A stretch of 64,000 nt of DNA from Sediminispirochaeta smaragdinae DSM 11293 (GTDB lineage: Bacteria; Spirochaetota; Spirochaetia; DSM-16054; Sediminispirochaetaceae). The stretch covers positions 1,736,001 to 1,800,000 of the forward strand of contig NC_014364.1 in NCBI RefSeq assembly GCF_000143985.1, in the 5' to 3' direction. Numbering within the stretch: position 1 is the stretch's first letter; every line of letters begins with the position of its first letter. The translations under genes were made by a program, and so were the position numbers. A model generated the notes under the pieces. The model was not told the DNA's origin. It made no database searches and saw only the letters and a program-made list of their open reading frames with translations. This document shows, one piece after another, positions 17,937 through 25,497 of this stretch.

Positions 17937-18713
17937 ATGTTTGCACTTGAACGAATGCGGATCATAAAGAACTACCTCTTTGAAAATCAGCAGGTGGAGG
18001 TGCACTCTCTGAGTGCCATGCTCAATGTTTCGGAGGTGACCATACGGCGGGATCTTGAGAAGCTTGAACAAGAAGGGCTTTTGACGAGAACCTATGGGGG
18101 CGCGGTTATCCGCAGCGAATTGGGCGAGGAACCCTCCTCAGTGGCAGGGGTGGTCGACGATGCCAGAGAGATTGCTTCCGTTGCCATCAATATGATTGAG
18201 GACGGAGATGTGATCATGCTGACAAGCGGTGATGTCGGGGAGTGTGTTGCAAAGCGTTTGGTGGAACGTTCCGGGGTGACGGTTGTCACCAACTACATAT
18301 CCGTTGCCGTCGAAATTTCTTCTCAGCCGGCGAACCGGGTCGTTCTTTTGGGTGGTGATGTTGCCGCCGACGGTAAGTCGCTCTACGGCTCCATTTCGGT
18401 TGCAAATCTCCGTCGTTTTCACGTGAATCGTCTCTTTGCCGAGATCGACGGCATAAACAATGCCCTTGATGTTACCGTTGTAAGCCATGAAAAGGCCGAA
18501 TTAATTGAAGCTGCCATGGCCTCTGCCGAAGAACAAATTTTTGTTTGCATTGCTGAGAATTTTGATAAGAGCGCTTTTTTTAAGCTGGGTAAACTCAGTT
18601 TAGCCGATAAAATTATTACCAATCCTTCCATATCGGATGAGTTCAAAAACAGGATTTTTTTAAGCAACATTCAGCTACACACTTCCATCAATGTTTTTGA
18701 GGGTAGGGTATAG
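17937..18713 (+). CDS. DeoR-family transcriptional regulator
   Basis: A 258-residue regulator. The N-terminal DeoR helix-turn-helix spans residues 5-58 (ERMRIIKNYL, 'VSEVTIRRDLEKLEQEGLLTRTYGGAV'). The C-terminal DeoRC sensor follows ('DGDVIMLTSGDVGECVAKRL', 'VVLLGGDVAADGKSLYG'), which in the family usually binds a phosphorylated sugar. It diverges from the chvE-mmsAB importer and is followed 2 bases later by a sugar ATPase gene, so control of sugar uptake is likely. Confidence 0.88.
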   Translation: MFALERMRIIKNYLFENQQVEVHSLSAMLNVSEVTIRRDLEKLEQEGLLTRTYGGAVIRSELGEEPSSVAGVVDDAREIASVAINMIEDGDVIMLTSGDVGECVAKRLVERSGVTVVTNYISVAVEISSQPANRVVLLGGDVAADGKSLYGSISVANLRRFHVNRLFAEIDGINNALDVTVVSHEKAELIEAAMASAEEQIFVCIAENFDKSAFFKLGKLSLADKIITNPSISDEFKNRIFLSNIQLHTSINVFEGRV

Positions 18714-18715
18714 AC

Positions 18716-20212
18716 GTGGGGCATCCCGTACTATCATTAAAAAATGTGACGAAAAATTTTGCAAATGAATTCTTTCTTGACCACATCAGCCTTGAGCTTT
18801 TTGAAGGGGAGGTTCATGTCCTCCTCGGTGAAAACGGCTCAGGCAAATCCGCACTGATGAAGACCATCTGTGGACTCTATTCCCGTGATTCCGGGGACAT
18901 TGAGCTCTTTGGAAAGAGCGTGAACTTTGAAACCTTTCATGAGGCCAGGAAAAACGGGGTCTTTTATCAGCATCAGGATAATCAGCTTTTTGAAAATTTA
19001 AGTGTGGCCGAAAATGTCTATTTTGACCGTTTGGCGACAACCGTCCCCCTTCTTCGTTTTTTCAACAGAACGCGGCTTGATGCCGATTGTTACAGGCTTT
19101 TTAAGGAACTACGCATCGATATCTCTCCCCGATCCTGCGTTCGGGATCTGGGCTATGCCCAACGCCAGCTTCTTTCCGCTGTCAAGGCTTATGTTTCCGG
19201 AGCACAGATTATCATATTCGACGAACCAACATCCGCAATGAGCGAGATCGAGCGTGATATATTTTTTTCCCTTCTTGACCGACTTCGGGTAAGGGCGAAG
19301 GGAATTTTTTATATTTCTCATAGGATGGATGAGATAAAAAAAGTTGGGGACCGGGTTAGCGTACTTCATAAGGGGCGGCTCGTCTCCACGAATTTTATTC
19401 ATGAAATCGATCGAAGTACACTGGTGGGGATGATGATAGAAGAGCCGCATCAGGAACGATACCCGCGCTTGCGTATTAAGCCGGGCAAGTCTATCCTTGA
19501 GGTTCGACATCTCGTGAGTAAGCCTATCCTTCGGGATGTTTCGTTTTCCCTTCGCAAGCAGGAGATACTGGGGATCACTGGTTTGATGGGATCAGGAAGG
19601 ACGCTTTTGAGTAACTGCCTTTTCGGGGTGGCTGAGATATCCGATGGTGAAATCGTTGTCGACGGAAAAAAGAAGCGTTTTGACCATCCTCTGAATGCAA
19701 TGCAGAGTGGCTTGATCCTGATTCCTGAAAACAGGGCTCAGAATGGAATGTTCCCTCCCCTGGATTTGCTGACGAATTCCACCATTGCAACCCTTTCTCG
19801 TTTCAAAGACGGTATGCACCTCAATGAACCCTATATGAGGCAGCTTGCCGCCGAATATGTGAAGCGTTTACGAATTTCTCCGGGACAGCACGACGATATC
19901 CTCCGTTTTTATTCGGGGGGAAATCAGCAGAAGGTTCTGCTTACCCGTTGGTTTATGTATCGGGCGAAGATTTACATCATGGATGAACCTACCCGTGGTG
20001 TTGATGCCGCGGCCAAGGTCGATATCTACAATGCCATCAATGATCTCATCAGTAAAGGTGCCTCTGTTATTTTGATATCCTCAGAAATAGAAGAGATACT
20101 GGGTATGTGCGACCGTGTGCTTGTGCTTGCGGGTGGCCGTATTGTATGTGATTTACCCCGCTCCGAAGCAAGCAAAGAGACTATTCTGGATTATGCGACG
20201 AGTGATGCATAA
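18716..20212 (+). CDS. Orphan CUT2-type sugar ABC ATP-binding protein
   Basis: A 498-residue double-ABC ATPase of the RbsA/MglA type. Domain 1 has Walker A 'GENGSGKS' (38-45) and Walker B 'IIIFDEPTSAM', but its signature region reads 'LGYAQRQLLSAVKAY' instead of a usual LSxGQQ. Domain 2 has 'GLMGSGRTL', '[15 protein letters not shown]' and 'IYIMDEPTRGVD'. The GTG at 18716 starts 2 bases after the regulator stop. No permease or binding protein accompanies it. It may serve the neighbouring mmsB/chvE system as an alternative subunit, partner with genes elsewhere, or have a regulatory role. Confidence 0.85.
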   Translation: MGHPVLSLKNVTKNFANEFFLDHISLELFEGEVHVLLGENGSGKSALMKTICGLYSRDSGDIELFGKSVNFETFHEARKNGVFYQHQDNQLFENLSVAENVYFDRLATTVPLLRFFNRTRLDADCYRLFKELRIDISPRSCVRDLGYAQRQLLSAVKAYVSGAQIIIFDEPTSAMSEIERDIFFSLLDRLRVRAKGIFYISHRMDEIKKVGDRVSVLHKGRLVSTNFIHEIDRSTLVGMMIEEPHQERYPRLRIKPGKSILEVRHLVSKPILRDVSFSLRKQEILGITGLMGSGRTLLSNCLFGVAEISDGEIVVDGKKKRFDHPLNAMQSGLILIPENRAQNGMFPPLDLLTNSTIATLSRFKDGMHLNEPYMRQLAAEYVKRLRISPGQHDDILRFYSGGNQQKVLLTRWFMYRAKIYIMDEPTRGVDAAAKVDIYNAINDLISKGASVILISSEIEEILGMCDRVLVLAGGRIVCDLPRSEASKETILDYATSDA

Positions 20213-20510
20213 GCGAATTATCTTCATGAAGGGATGGAATATAGGCCGGGATGGTTTCGCTTATCGCCCTTTTTTCCTTGACCATTGATCGGGATGTATA
20301 AATTTGACTGATCTCGAAATAGCCGTGAATCCTCCAAAGCTGCCTGAGCGTGGGGATCATTAGGGAGCGATTAAGCCCCTCTTTTACGGTATTCCGTGCT
20401 TCCCGTTTGAGAATTTCGGCAAATCTATCAATTTCCTTTATATATTCAATATTATCCAATATTCTATCCTTTATATCCTGAATCTTAGCATGAACTCCCG
20501 TTTTTGTCAG
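20181..20510 (-). CDS. Small protein of unknown function, possible CTG start
   Basis: No recognised family. From a TTG at 20459 the frame gives 92 residues. The frame is open back to a stop just after AGGAGG (20525-20520), and a CTG at 20510-20508 sits 9 bases after that site, giving about 109 residues. The middle is helical and charged ('EIDRFAEILKREARNTVKEGLNRSL'). The 3' end overlaps the end of the sugar ATPase gene by 32 bases on the other strand. The strong ribosome site with no ATG, GTG or TTG at proper distance is odd. It may be a real gene, a decayed one, or chance. Confidence 0.35.
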   Translation of the reverse strand: MTKTGVHAKIQDIKDRILDNIEYIKEIDRFAEILKREARNTVKEGLNRSLMIPTLRQLWRIHGYFEISQIYTSRSMVKEKRAISETIPAYIPSLHEDNSLMHHSSHNPE

Positions 20511-20544
20511 CTTTTTTTACCTCCTATAATTATCGGTAAAAGGG

Positions 20545-20573
20545 TTGTCAGAATGACAAAATTCATGTGTAAT
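20545..20573 (+). promoter_or_regulatory. Promoter of nfnAB with a palindrome on the -35 box
   Basis: TTGTCA (20545-20550) and TGTAAT (20568-20573) are separated by 17 bases. The -35 box is half of the perfect inverted repeat TTGTCA-GAA-TGACAA (20545-20559), a good operator candidate. It resembles neither a standard Rex site nor an FNR site closely enough to name a regulator. Confidence 0.6.
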
Positions 20574-20624
20574 CTATAGTGGTCTCACAGGTGCAGGGGG
20601 GCAAACTATGAGTGAGGTAGCAGA

Positions 20625-21485
20625 ATGAACAAGATTCTCGAAAAGCGGCAGCTTTCCGAAGAAGTGTTTCGGATGAAAATTGAAGCGCCGCTGATTGCCA
20701 GAGAGCGAAAACCCGGGCAGTTTGTTATTATCCAGAAAGACACCAATTATGGAGAACGTATCCCGTTGACCATCGCGGATGCCGATCCCGATGAGGGATC
20801 GATTACCATTATTTTTCAGACGGTGGGTAAGACCACCCATGAAATGGCCCTTTCCAATGTCGGTGATTCCTTTGAAAATGTTCTTGGGCCGCTCGGTCAG
20901 CCGACTCATATTGAGAAGGTCGGAACCGTCGTATGTGTGGGCGGCGGAATCGGTGTCGCACCTCTTCACCCCATTGCGCAGGCGATGAAGGCAGCCGGTA
21001 ATCATGTCATTATCATCATGGGTGCCCGAAACCGGGAGCTTATCATCATGGAAAATGAGATGAAGGCTATTGCCGATGAGCTGGTTGTGTGTACCGACGA
21101 TGGCAGTTATGGAAGGAAAGCGCTGGTGACCGAGCCGCTGAAAGAGTACTGTGAAAGTTCCAATCCGGCCATGGCCGTGGCCATTGGTCCTCCCATCATG
21201 ATGAAATTCTGTGCGGAAACCACCAGACCCTACGGCGTGAAAACGATCGTCAGCTTGAATACAATCATGGTCGACGGCACCGGTATGTGCGGAGGCTGTC
21301 GCGTTACGGTCGGAGGCGAAACGAAATTTGTATGTGTCGATGGGCCGGAATTTGACGGCCACCTGGTCGATTTTGATAATATGATGCTGCGTCTCGGCGC
21401 CTTTAAAGAGCGGGAGCAGGAAGACCACCATCAGTGTCACCTTGATATGGAGATTGCGAAAAAGAAGCGGGGGGCACTTCGATGA
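20625..21485 (+). CDS. nfnA: Nfn small subunit (FAD/[2Fe-2S] NAD-binding; sulfide-dehydrogenase-beta type)
   Basis: A 286-residue flavoprotein of the dihydroorotate dehydrogenase electron-transfer family. Residues 1 to about 95 form the FAD domain ('RKPGQFVIIQ', 'ERIPLTIAD'). The NAD domain starts at 'VVCVGGGIGVAPLHPIAQA'. The C-terminal [2Fe-2S] site is 'GTGMCGGCRVTVGGETKFVC'. With the next gene it forms NADH-dependent reduced ferredoxin:NADP oxidoreductase, which couples ferredoxin and NADH oxidation to NADP reduction in anaerobes. The stop overlaps the nfnB start by 4 bases. Confidence 0.88.
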   Translation: MNKILEKRQLSEEVFRMKIEAPLIARERKPGQFVIIQKDTNYGERIPLTIADADPDEGSITIIFQTVGKTTHEMALSNVGDSFENVLGPLGQPTHIEKVGTVVCVGGGIGVAPLHPIAQAMKAAGNHVIIIMGARNRELIIMENEMKAIADELVVCTDDGSYGRKALVTEPLKEYCESSNPAMAVAIGPPIMMKFCAETTRPYGVKTIVSLNTIMVDGTGMCGGCRVTVGGETKFVCVDGPEFDGHLVDFDNMMLRLGAFKEREQEDHHQCHLDMEIAKKKRGALR

Positions 21486-22972
21486 GTCACAAAAACATCG
21501 ATACGTTAAAGAGTGAAGCAAAGGCACTTTGGGCCGATCTGCAGGGAAAAGAGCTTAAACCGAAAGATCGGCTTGCAATTCCCTGTCAGGATATGCCGAG
21601 TCAGGAACCGTCGGTCAGGATTCATAACATGGCGGAGGTCGCCGTGGGGTACAGCGGGGAACAGGCTCGTGTCGAGGCTTCCCGCTGCCTCCAGTGCAAG
21701 AATGCTCCCTGTGTAAAGGGTTGCCCGGTTTCCATTGATATTCCTCGTTTTATTAAGGCGGCCGAAGAGGGACGCTTTGGGGATTCTCTTGCGGTTATCC
21801 GCGAAAGCAGCCTGCTTCCCTCTATCTGCGGGCGGGTGTGTCCCCAGGAGTCTCAGTGCCAGGAACACTGTACCGTCGGAAAGAGCCTGAAGGACGTGAA
21901 CCGGGCGGTGTCTATCGGCCGTATCGAGCGTTTTGTTGCCGACTATGAGCGTGCAAAAGGCACGAAAAATATTCCTCAGGTAGCCCCTTCAACAGGAAAA
22001 AAGGTTGCCATCATCGGCAGTGGCCCTGCCGGTATTACCGCAGCCGCCGATATCAGAAAAGCCGGGCATGATGTAACGGTTTTCGAGGCTTTTCACAAGC
22101 CCGGTGGCGTTCTGGTTTACGGAATCCCCGAATTTAGGCTTCCGAAGAGTATTGTTGAAGAGGAAATTCATACCCTTGAAGAAATGGGCGTTGATATTGA
22201 GCCCAATTTTCTGGTCGGACGGACCCGAAAGCTGAAAGACCTGATCGATAAAGATGGTTTTGATGCCGTTTTCATCGGCAGCGGTGCGGGGCTTCCGAAG
22301 TTTATGCACATCGAAGGTGAGAATCTGGTGGGAGTGCTCAGTGCCAATGAGTATCTGACCCGTTCCAACCTCATGAAGGCCTATGATCCCGAACATGCCG
22401 CTACCCCGACCTACAAGAGTCGCAGGGTTGCGGTCCTCGGCGGTGGGAATGTGGCCATGGATGCGGCCCGTACCGCGATTCGGCTTGGTGCGGAGAAGGT
22501 GTATATCGTCTATCGCCGGACCGAGGTCGAGATGCCCGCCAGGGTGGAAGAGGTCGGCCATGCAAAGGAAGAGGGGGTTGAGTTTCTTCTCCTCCGCAAT
22601 CCCAAACGAATCCTTGGGGATGAGAAGGGTCGGGTTCGAGCCCTCGAAGTATTGAGCTATGAGCTTGGTGAGCCCGATGAATCGGGGCGTCGCCGTCCCG
22701 TACCCATCGAGGGCAGCGAGAGCATCCTTGATGTAGATACTGTCATCGTTTCCATTGGAAATGATTCCAATCCCCTGCTTAAGCAGACTACCGAAGGGCT
22801 TGAGACCAACAAGTGGGGAAATATCATCGCCGATGAGGACGGAAAGACATCCATGGACCGGGTGTATGCCGGAGGCGATATTGTTCTCGGTGCAGCCACG
22901 GTTATTCTAGCCATGGGGCAAGGACGTAAGGCGGCTGCTGCGATCAACCGCATGCTTGCCGAGGATGTATAG
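21482..22972 (+). CDS. nfnB: Nfn large subunit (glutamate-synthase-small-chain-like)
   Basis: A 496-residue iron-sulfur flavoprotein. The N-terminal part carries two [4Fe-4S] cysteine groups, 'CLQCKNAPCVKGCP' and 'CGRVCPQESQCQEHC'. A first Rossmann motif 'KVAIIGSGPAGITAA' binds FAD, and a second 'RVAVLGGGNVAMDAARTAIRLG' binds NADPH. The C-terminal 'MDRVYAGGDIVLGAATVILAMGQGRKAA' closes the FAD site. Pairing with nfnA and no large glutamate synthase chain nearby favour NfnB over GltD. Confidence 0.88.
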   Translation: MSHKNIDTLKSEAKALWADLQGKELKPKDRLAIPCQDMPSQEPSVRIHNMAEVAVGYSGEQARVEASRCLQCKNAPCVKGCPVSIDIPRFIKAAEEGRFGDSLAVIRESSLLPSICGRVCPQESQCQEHCTVGKSLKDVNRAVSIGRIERFVADYERAKGTKNIPQVAPSTGKKVAIIGSGPAGITAAADIRKAGHDVTVFEAFHKPGGVLVYGIPEFRLPKSIVEEEIHTLEEMGVDIEPNFLVGRTRKLKDLIDKDGFDAVFIGSGAGLPKFMHIEGENLVGVLSANEYLTRSNLMKAYDPEHAATPTYKSRRVAVLGGGNVAMDAARTAIRLGAEKVYIVYRRTEVEMPARVEEVGHAKEEGVEFLLLRNPKRILGDEKGRVRALEVLSYELGEPDESGRRRPVPIEGSESILDVDTVIVSIGNDSNPLLKQTTEGLETNKWGNIIADEDGKTSMDRVYAGGDIVLGAATVILAMGQGRKAAAAINRMLAEDV

Positions 22973-22989
22973 AGAAGTACATAAGAGAG

Positions 22990-23024
22990 GGCCTGCGTTT
23001 GTTAAACGCGGGCCTTTTCTTTTG
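22990..23024 (+). terminator. Intrinsic terminator after nfnB
   Basis: Eleven-base arms (22990-23000, 23004-23014, one T-G pair) on a GTT loop are followed by TTTTCTTTT, a strong rho-independent terminator. Confidence 0.9.
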
Positions 23025-23065
23025 GGATATATATGATGTTTCGACGCATGTAGAGGTGTACTATT

Positions 23066-23626
23066 TTGGAAATGCAACAGATGCGACGCGTTGTGACCAG
23101 GGAGCAAATCCCGGAACTTTTGGCTGCAGGTGGTTACTTTGCAGGGATCAAGGGCTTCCCTCATTTTGATTCCCCCATATGTCGGATCACCCAAAAGGAT
23201 AAATTCGAAGCCATTCGTGAAGTTGTCGAACGATGCCAGGTTTTCTCGGAAATCGTGGACAAAGAGGGATTTATCGATGCCGTCCGTCAACGAGAACGGC
23301 TGCAAAGTACCGGAATCGGCCACGGTGTGGCCATCGCCCATGGAAAGTTCGAGGGGGTTGGACGGGTTTCCGTTGGACTTGGTATATGCCATGAGGGGAT
23401 CGGTTTCGATGCTGTCGATAATCAGCCTGTCCATTTGCTTTTTGTAATTGCCAGTCATCCCGATCGTCAGAATGAGTACCTCAAAACCCTTTCGTGGCTG
23501 ATGCGCTTTCTGAAAAACGCAACCTTGCGTAGGGCTCTGGTGTGTCCCTGCCTGAGCCTGATCGATCCCGAAGGTTCATGCAGGGCCTTTGTCGAACGGC
23601 TACGATCTCACCATTTCTCTTCTTGA
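23066..23626 (+). CDS. ptsN: PTS EIIA (fructose/nitrogen type, PtsN-like)
   Basis: A 186-residue stand-alone EIIA domain. The phosphorylatable histidine is expected in 'GIGHGVAIAHGKFEG' (the second His region), followed by 'PVHLLFVIASHPDRQNEYLKTLSWLMRFL', a clear PTS_EIIA_2 signature. No EIIB or EIIC is nearby, pointing to a regulatory phosphoacceptor like PtsN rather than transport. The TTG at 23066 is preferred to the ATG at 23072 because GAGGTG lies 7 bases before it. Its 3' end overlaps the convergent cyclo-ligase gene by 19 bases. Confidence 0.85.
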   Translation: MEMQQMRRVVTREQIPELLAAGGYFAGIKGFPHFDSPICRITQKDKFEAIREVVERCQVFSEIVDKEGFIDAVRQRERLQSTGIGHGVAIAHGKFEGVGRVSVGLGICHEGIGFDAVDNQPVHLLFVIASHPDRQNEYLKTLSWLMRFLKNATLRRALVCPCLSLIDPEGSCRAFVERLRSHHFSS

Positions 23627-24225
23627 TCTCCTCCCGCAACAACATATTCCACGGGTATGTCGAAAGCGCCGGTGGGAATATCTTCGACAAGTTGAAAGGA
23701 AAAGCAAAGGCCGATTGTTACTAGTCGATCTCTGTAGGTGGCAAGGTATCGGTCGTAATATCCCTTTCCATATCCGAGACGTTTGCCTTTGCGGGTAAAG
23801 GCGGCCCCGGGCGCGATGAGCAGGTCATATTCTTTGTCACGAGGTTCTTCCACCGGAAGTGTTGCAGCTGGCTCTGTGATGCCGTAGGAATGTCTGGTGA
23901 AGGGCCCTGTTAGATGTTCTATTCGGTGAAATACAATCTTTCGCCCTTCCATCCTCGGCAGGGCAACGATCTTGCCGCAGGTCAGGGCATGGTTGATGAT
24001 CTGGGTGGTATCGATCTCCCGGTCCATAGAACGAAAGATGAAAATTCGCTTGGCACTGTGCCACAGCCCTGTTGAAATGATGCGGTTCGCAGCGTAGCTG
24101 CTTTCCTCGAGGCGTTGTGCTCCCGTTGTTTTTGCAAGCAGGTCGATGATTTCCTGCCTGAGTGCACGTTTGTTTTCTCTTAACCGATGTACGGCCTCTT
24201 GTCGCTCTTCCGTTCCGCCTTTCAC
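23608..24225 (-). CDS. 5-formyltetrahydrofolate cyclo-ligase
   Basis: A 205-residue enzyme that converts 5-formyl-THF to methenyl-THF with ATP. Family marks are the basic N-terminal 'RENKRALRQEI', 'LPRMEGRKIVFHRI', and the phosphate-binding C-terminal 'GAAFTRKGKRLGYGKGYYDRYL'. It begins 5 bases after the rRNA methyltransferase gene on the same strand, so the two are co-transcribed. Confidence 0.92.
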   Translation of the reverse strand: MKGGTEERQEAVHRLRENKRALRQEIIDLLAKTTGAQRLEESSYAANRIISTGLWHSAKRIFIFRSMDREIDTTQIINHALTCGKIVALPRMEGRKIVFHRIEHLTGPFTRHSYGITEPAATLPVEEPRDKEYDLLIAPGAAFTRKGKRLGYGKGYYDRYLATYRDRLVTIGLCFSFQLVEDIPTGAFDIPVEYVVAGGDQEEKW

Positions 24226-24230
24226 CTGCT

Positions 24231-25406
24231 TTACCCCCTTTCCAGTACAGCAAAGGATTCCAGGTGGTAGGTTTGGGGAAACATATCCGCAGCCCGCACG
24301 GTGAGAAGGTGATACCCCGCCGCGCTTGCGCTTTTTAGATCCCGGGAAAGGGTCGCCGGATCACAGGAAAGATAGAGTATGCGTTGGGCTTTTAGCGTGC
24401 AGAGCGCTTGCATCCCCTCACTTCCCACACCACTACGGGGAGGATCGAGGAGGATTACGTCGGGCCTTTCGGCATCAAATGGGCGTATTGCTCCTTGTTG
24501 CATGGCCTTTACTGCTTCCATAGCATCGAGCCTTTGGTAGGAGACCTGATGTGTATCGGTCGAGCGTTCCCTCCAGAGCCTGTTTGCCTGCTTGATGGAT
24601 GAGGTGGCAATATCAAAGCCTCTGACCCGGCAGCCTTGCCTGGCCAGGGGAAGAGAAAGGTTGCCGTCTCCGCAATAAAGGTCGAGAACTCTTGCTTCAC
24701 TTTGAGTAATAAACCGGGCAATTTCATTCTGTAGCAACTTGTTGACCCCTTCGTTTGCCTGGCGAAAACCGATTGGCTCATCCCCCCCGTTCCCTATTCG
24801 TTCCCACTGAACCCGATGATCGTTCCCTCCCATCTCTTGGAAAAGAAACTGGGAATCGTGCGGAAATTCTGTTGAGCTCTCTATGCCCCCGATCACCCTC
24901 TTTTCCAGGTCAGGAGTCAAGACGGGACACCGATCAATCGCTATCACATTATGGCTTGATGCCGCATGATAGCCTAATCGTCCGTTTTCTCCGGATCGAA
25001 GCCGGGCTCTGCTTCTATAAGCATAGACTCGGGGAGAGGCTATGGGTTCTTCCGGTGTAACATCTATTGTTGCTATGCGTGCAAGATTCTGGCGAAGAAT
25101 CTCACTTTTGCTGTTAAGTTGGGTTGTGTAGTCTATATGCTGCCATTGGCAGCCTCCGCATGTACCAAAATGGGGGCACTTCGGATTTGTTCTGTTTGGA
25201 GAAGGAATTTCGATCGAAAGCAGTTCTCCTCTCACGAAACGCTTTCCCCGGTGCCTTATCCGTATGGAAAGCACATCACCTGGGGCAGAGAAGGGGACAA
25301 AACAACGTATGCCATTCAGTGAGCTTTGGGGGGCCTCTATTGTCCCCACTCCGTCACCCCCGAAGGCAAGGCTTTCTATCGTAATATGATAGGTGTCGAC
25401 ATTCAT
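24231..25406 (-). CDS. 23S rRNA (uracil-C5) methyltransferase, RlmD/RumA family
   Basis: A 391-residue SAM-dependent RNA methyltransferase. An N-terminal TRAM domain ('YHITIESLAFGGDGVG...') is followed by the iron-sulfur cysteines in 'CPHFGTCGGCQW', a Rossmann SAM motif 'VLDLYCGDGNLSLPLA', the 'ILLDPPRSG' motif and the catalytic Cys in 'LYLSCDPATLSRDL'. The ATG at 25406 gives a normal TRAM start; an in-frame extension of 31 residues upstream would cross the glpK promoter and is rejected. Which uracil (747 or 1939) is modified cannot be told from sequence. Confidence 0.9.
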   Translation of the reverse strand: MNVDTYHITIESLAFGGDGVGTIEAPQSSLNGIRCFVPFSAPGDVLSIRIRHRGKRFVRGELLSIEIPSPNRTNPKCPHFGTCGGCQWQHIDYTTQLNSKSEILRQNLARIATIDVTPEEPIASPRVYAYRSRARLRSGENGRLGYHAASSHNVIAIDRCPVLTPDLEKRVIGGIESSTEFPHDSQFLFQEMGGNDHRVQWERIGNGGDEPIGFRQANEGVNKLLQNEIARFITQSEARVLDLYCGDGNLSLPLARQGCRVRGFDIATSSIKQANRLWRERSTDTHQVSYQRLDAMEAVKAMQQGAIRPFDAERPDVILLDPPRSGVGSEGMQALCTLKAQRILYLSCDPATLSRDLKSASAAGYHLLTVRAADMFPQTYHLESFAVLERG

Positions 25407-25434
25407 GGCACCATCATAGGAAATAATTTCCCTG

Positions 25435-25463
25435 TTGGAAATAGTTTTAATCCAGTTTACAAT
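25435..25463 (+). promoter_or_regulatory. Promoter of glpK
   Basis: TTGGAA (25435-25440) and TACAAT (25458-25463) lie 17 bases apart in the 91-base divergent gap. The predicted start is near 25470. Confidence 0.65.
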
Positions 25464-25497
25464 GATACTTGAGAAAAACAAAAAGAGTGAGGTGAGC

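Noticed and set aside
20574-21527. 317-codon open frame on the minus strand opposite nfnA
   Set aside because: It is a shadow of the nfnA codon pattern, with no recognisable domain and a composition rich in His, Arg and Asp. The plus-strand gene is certain.
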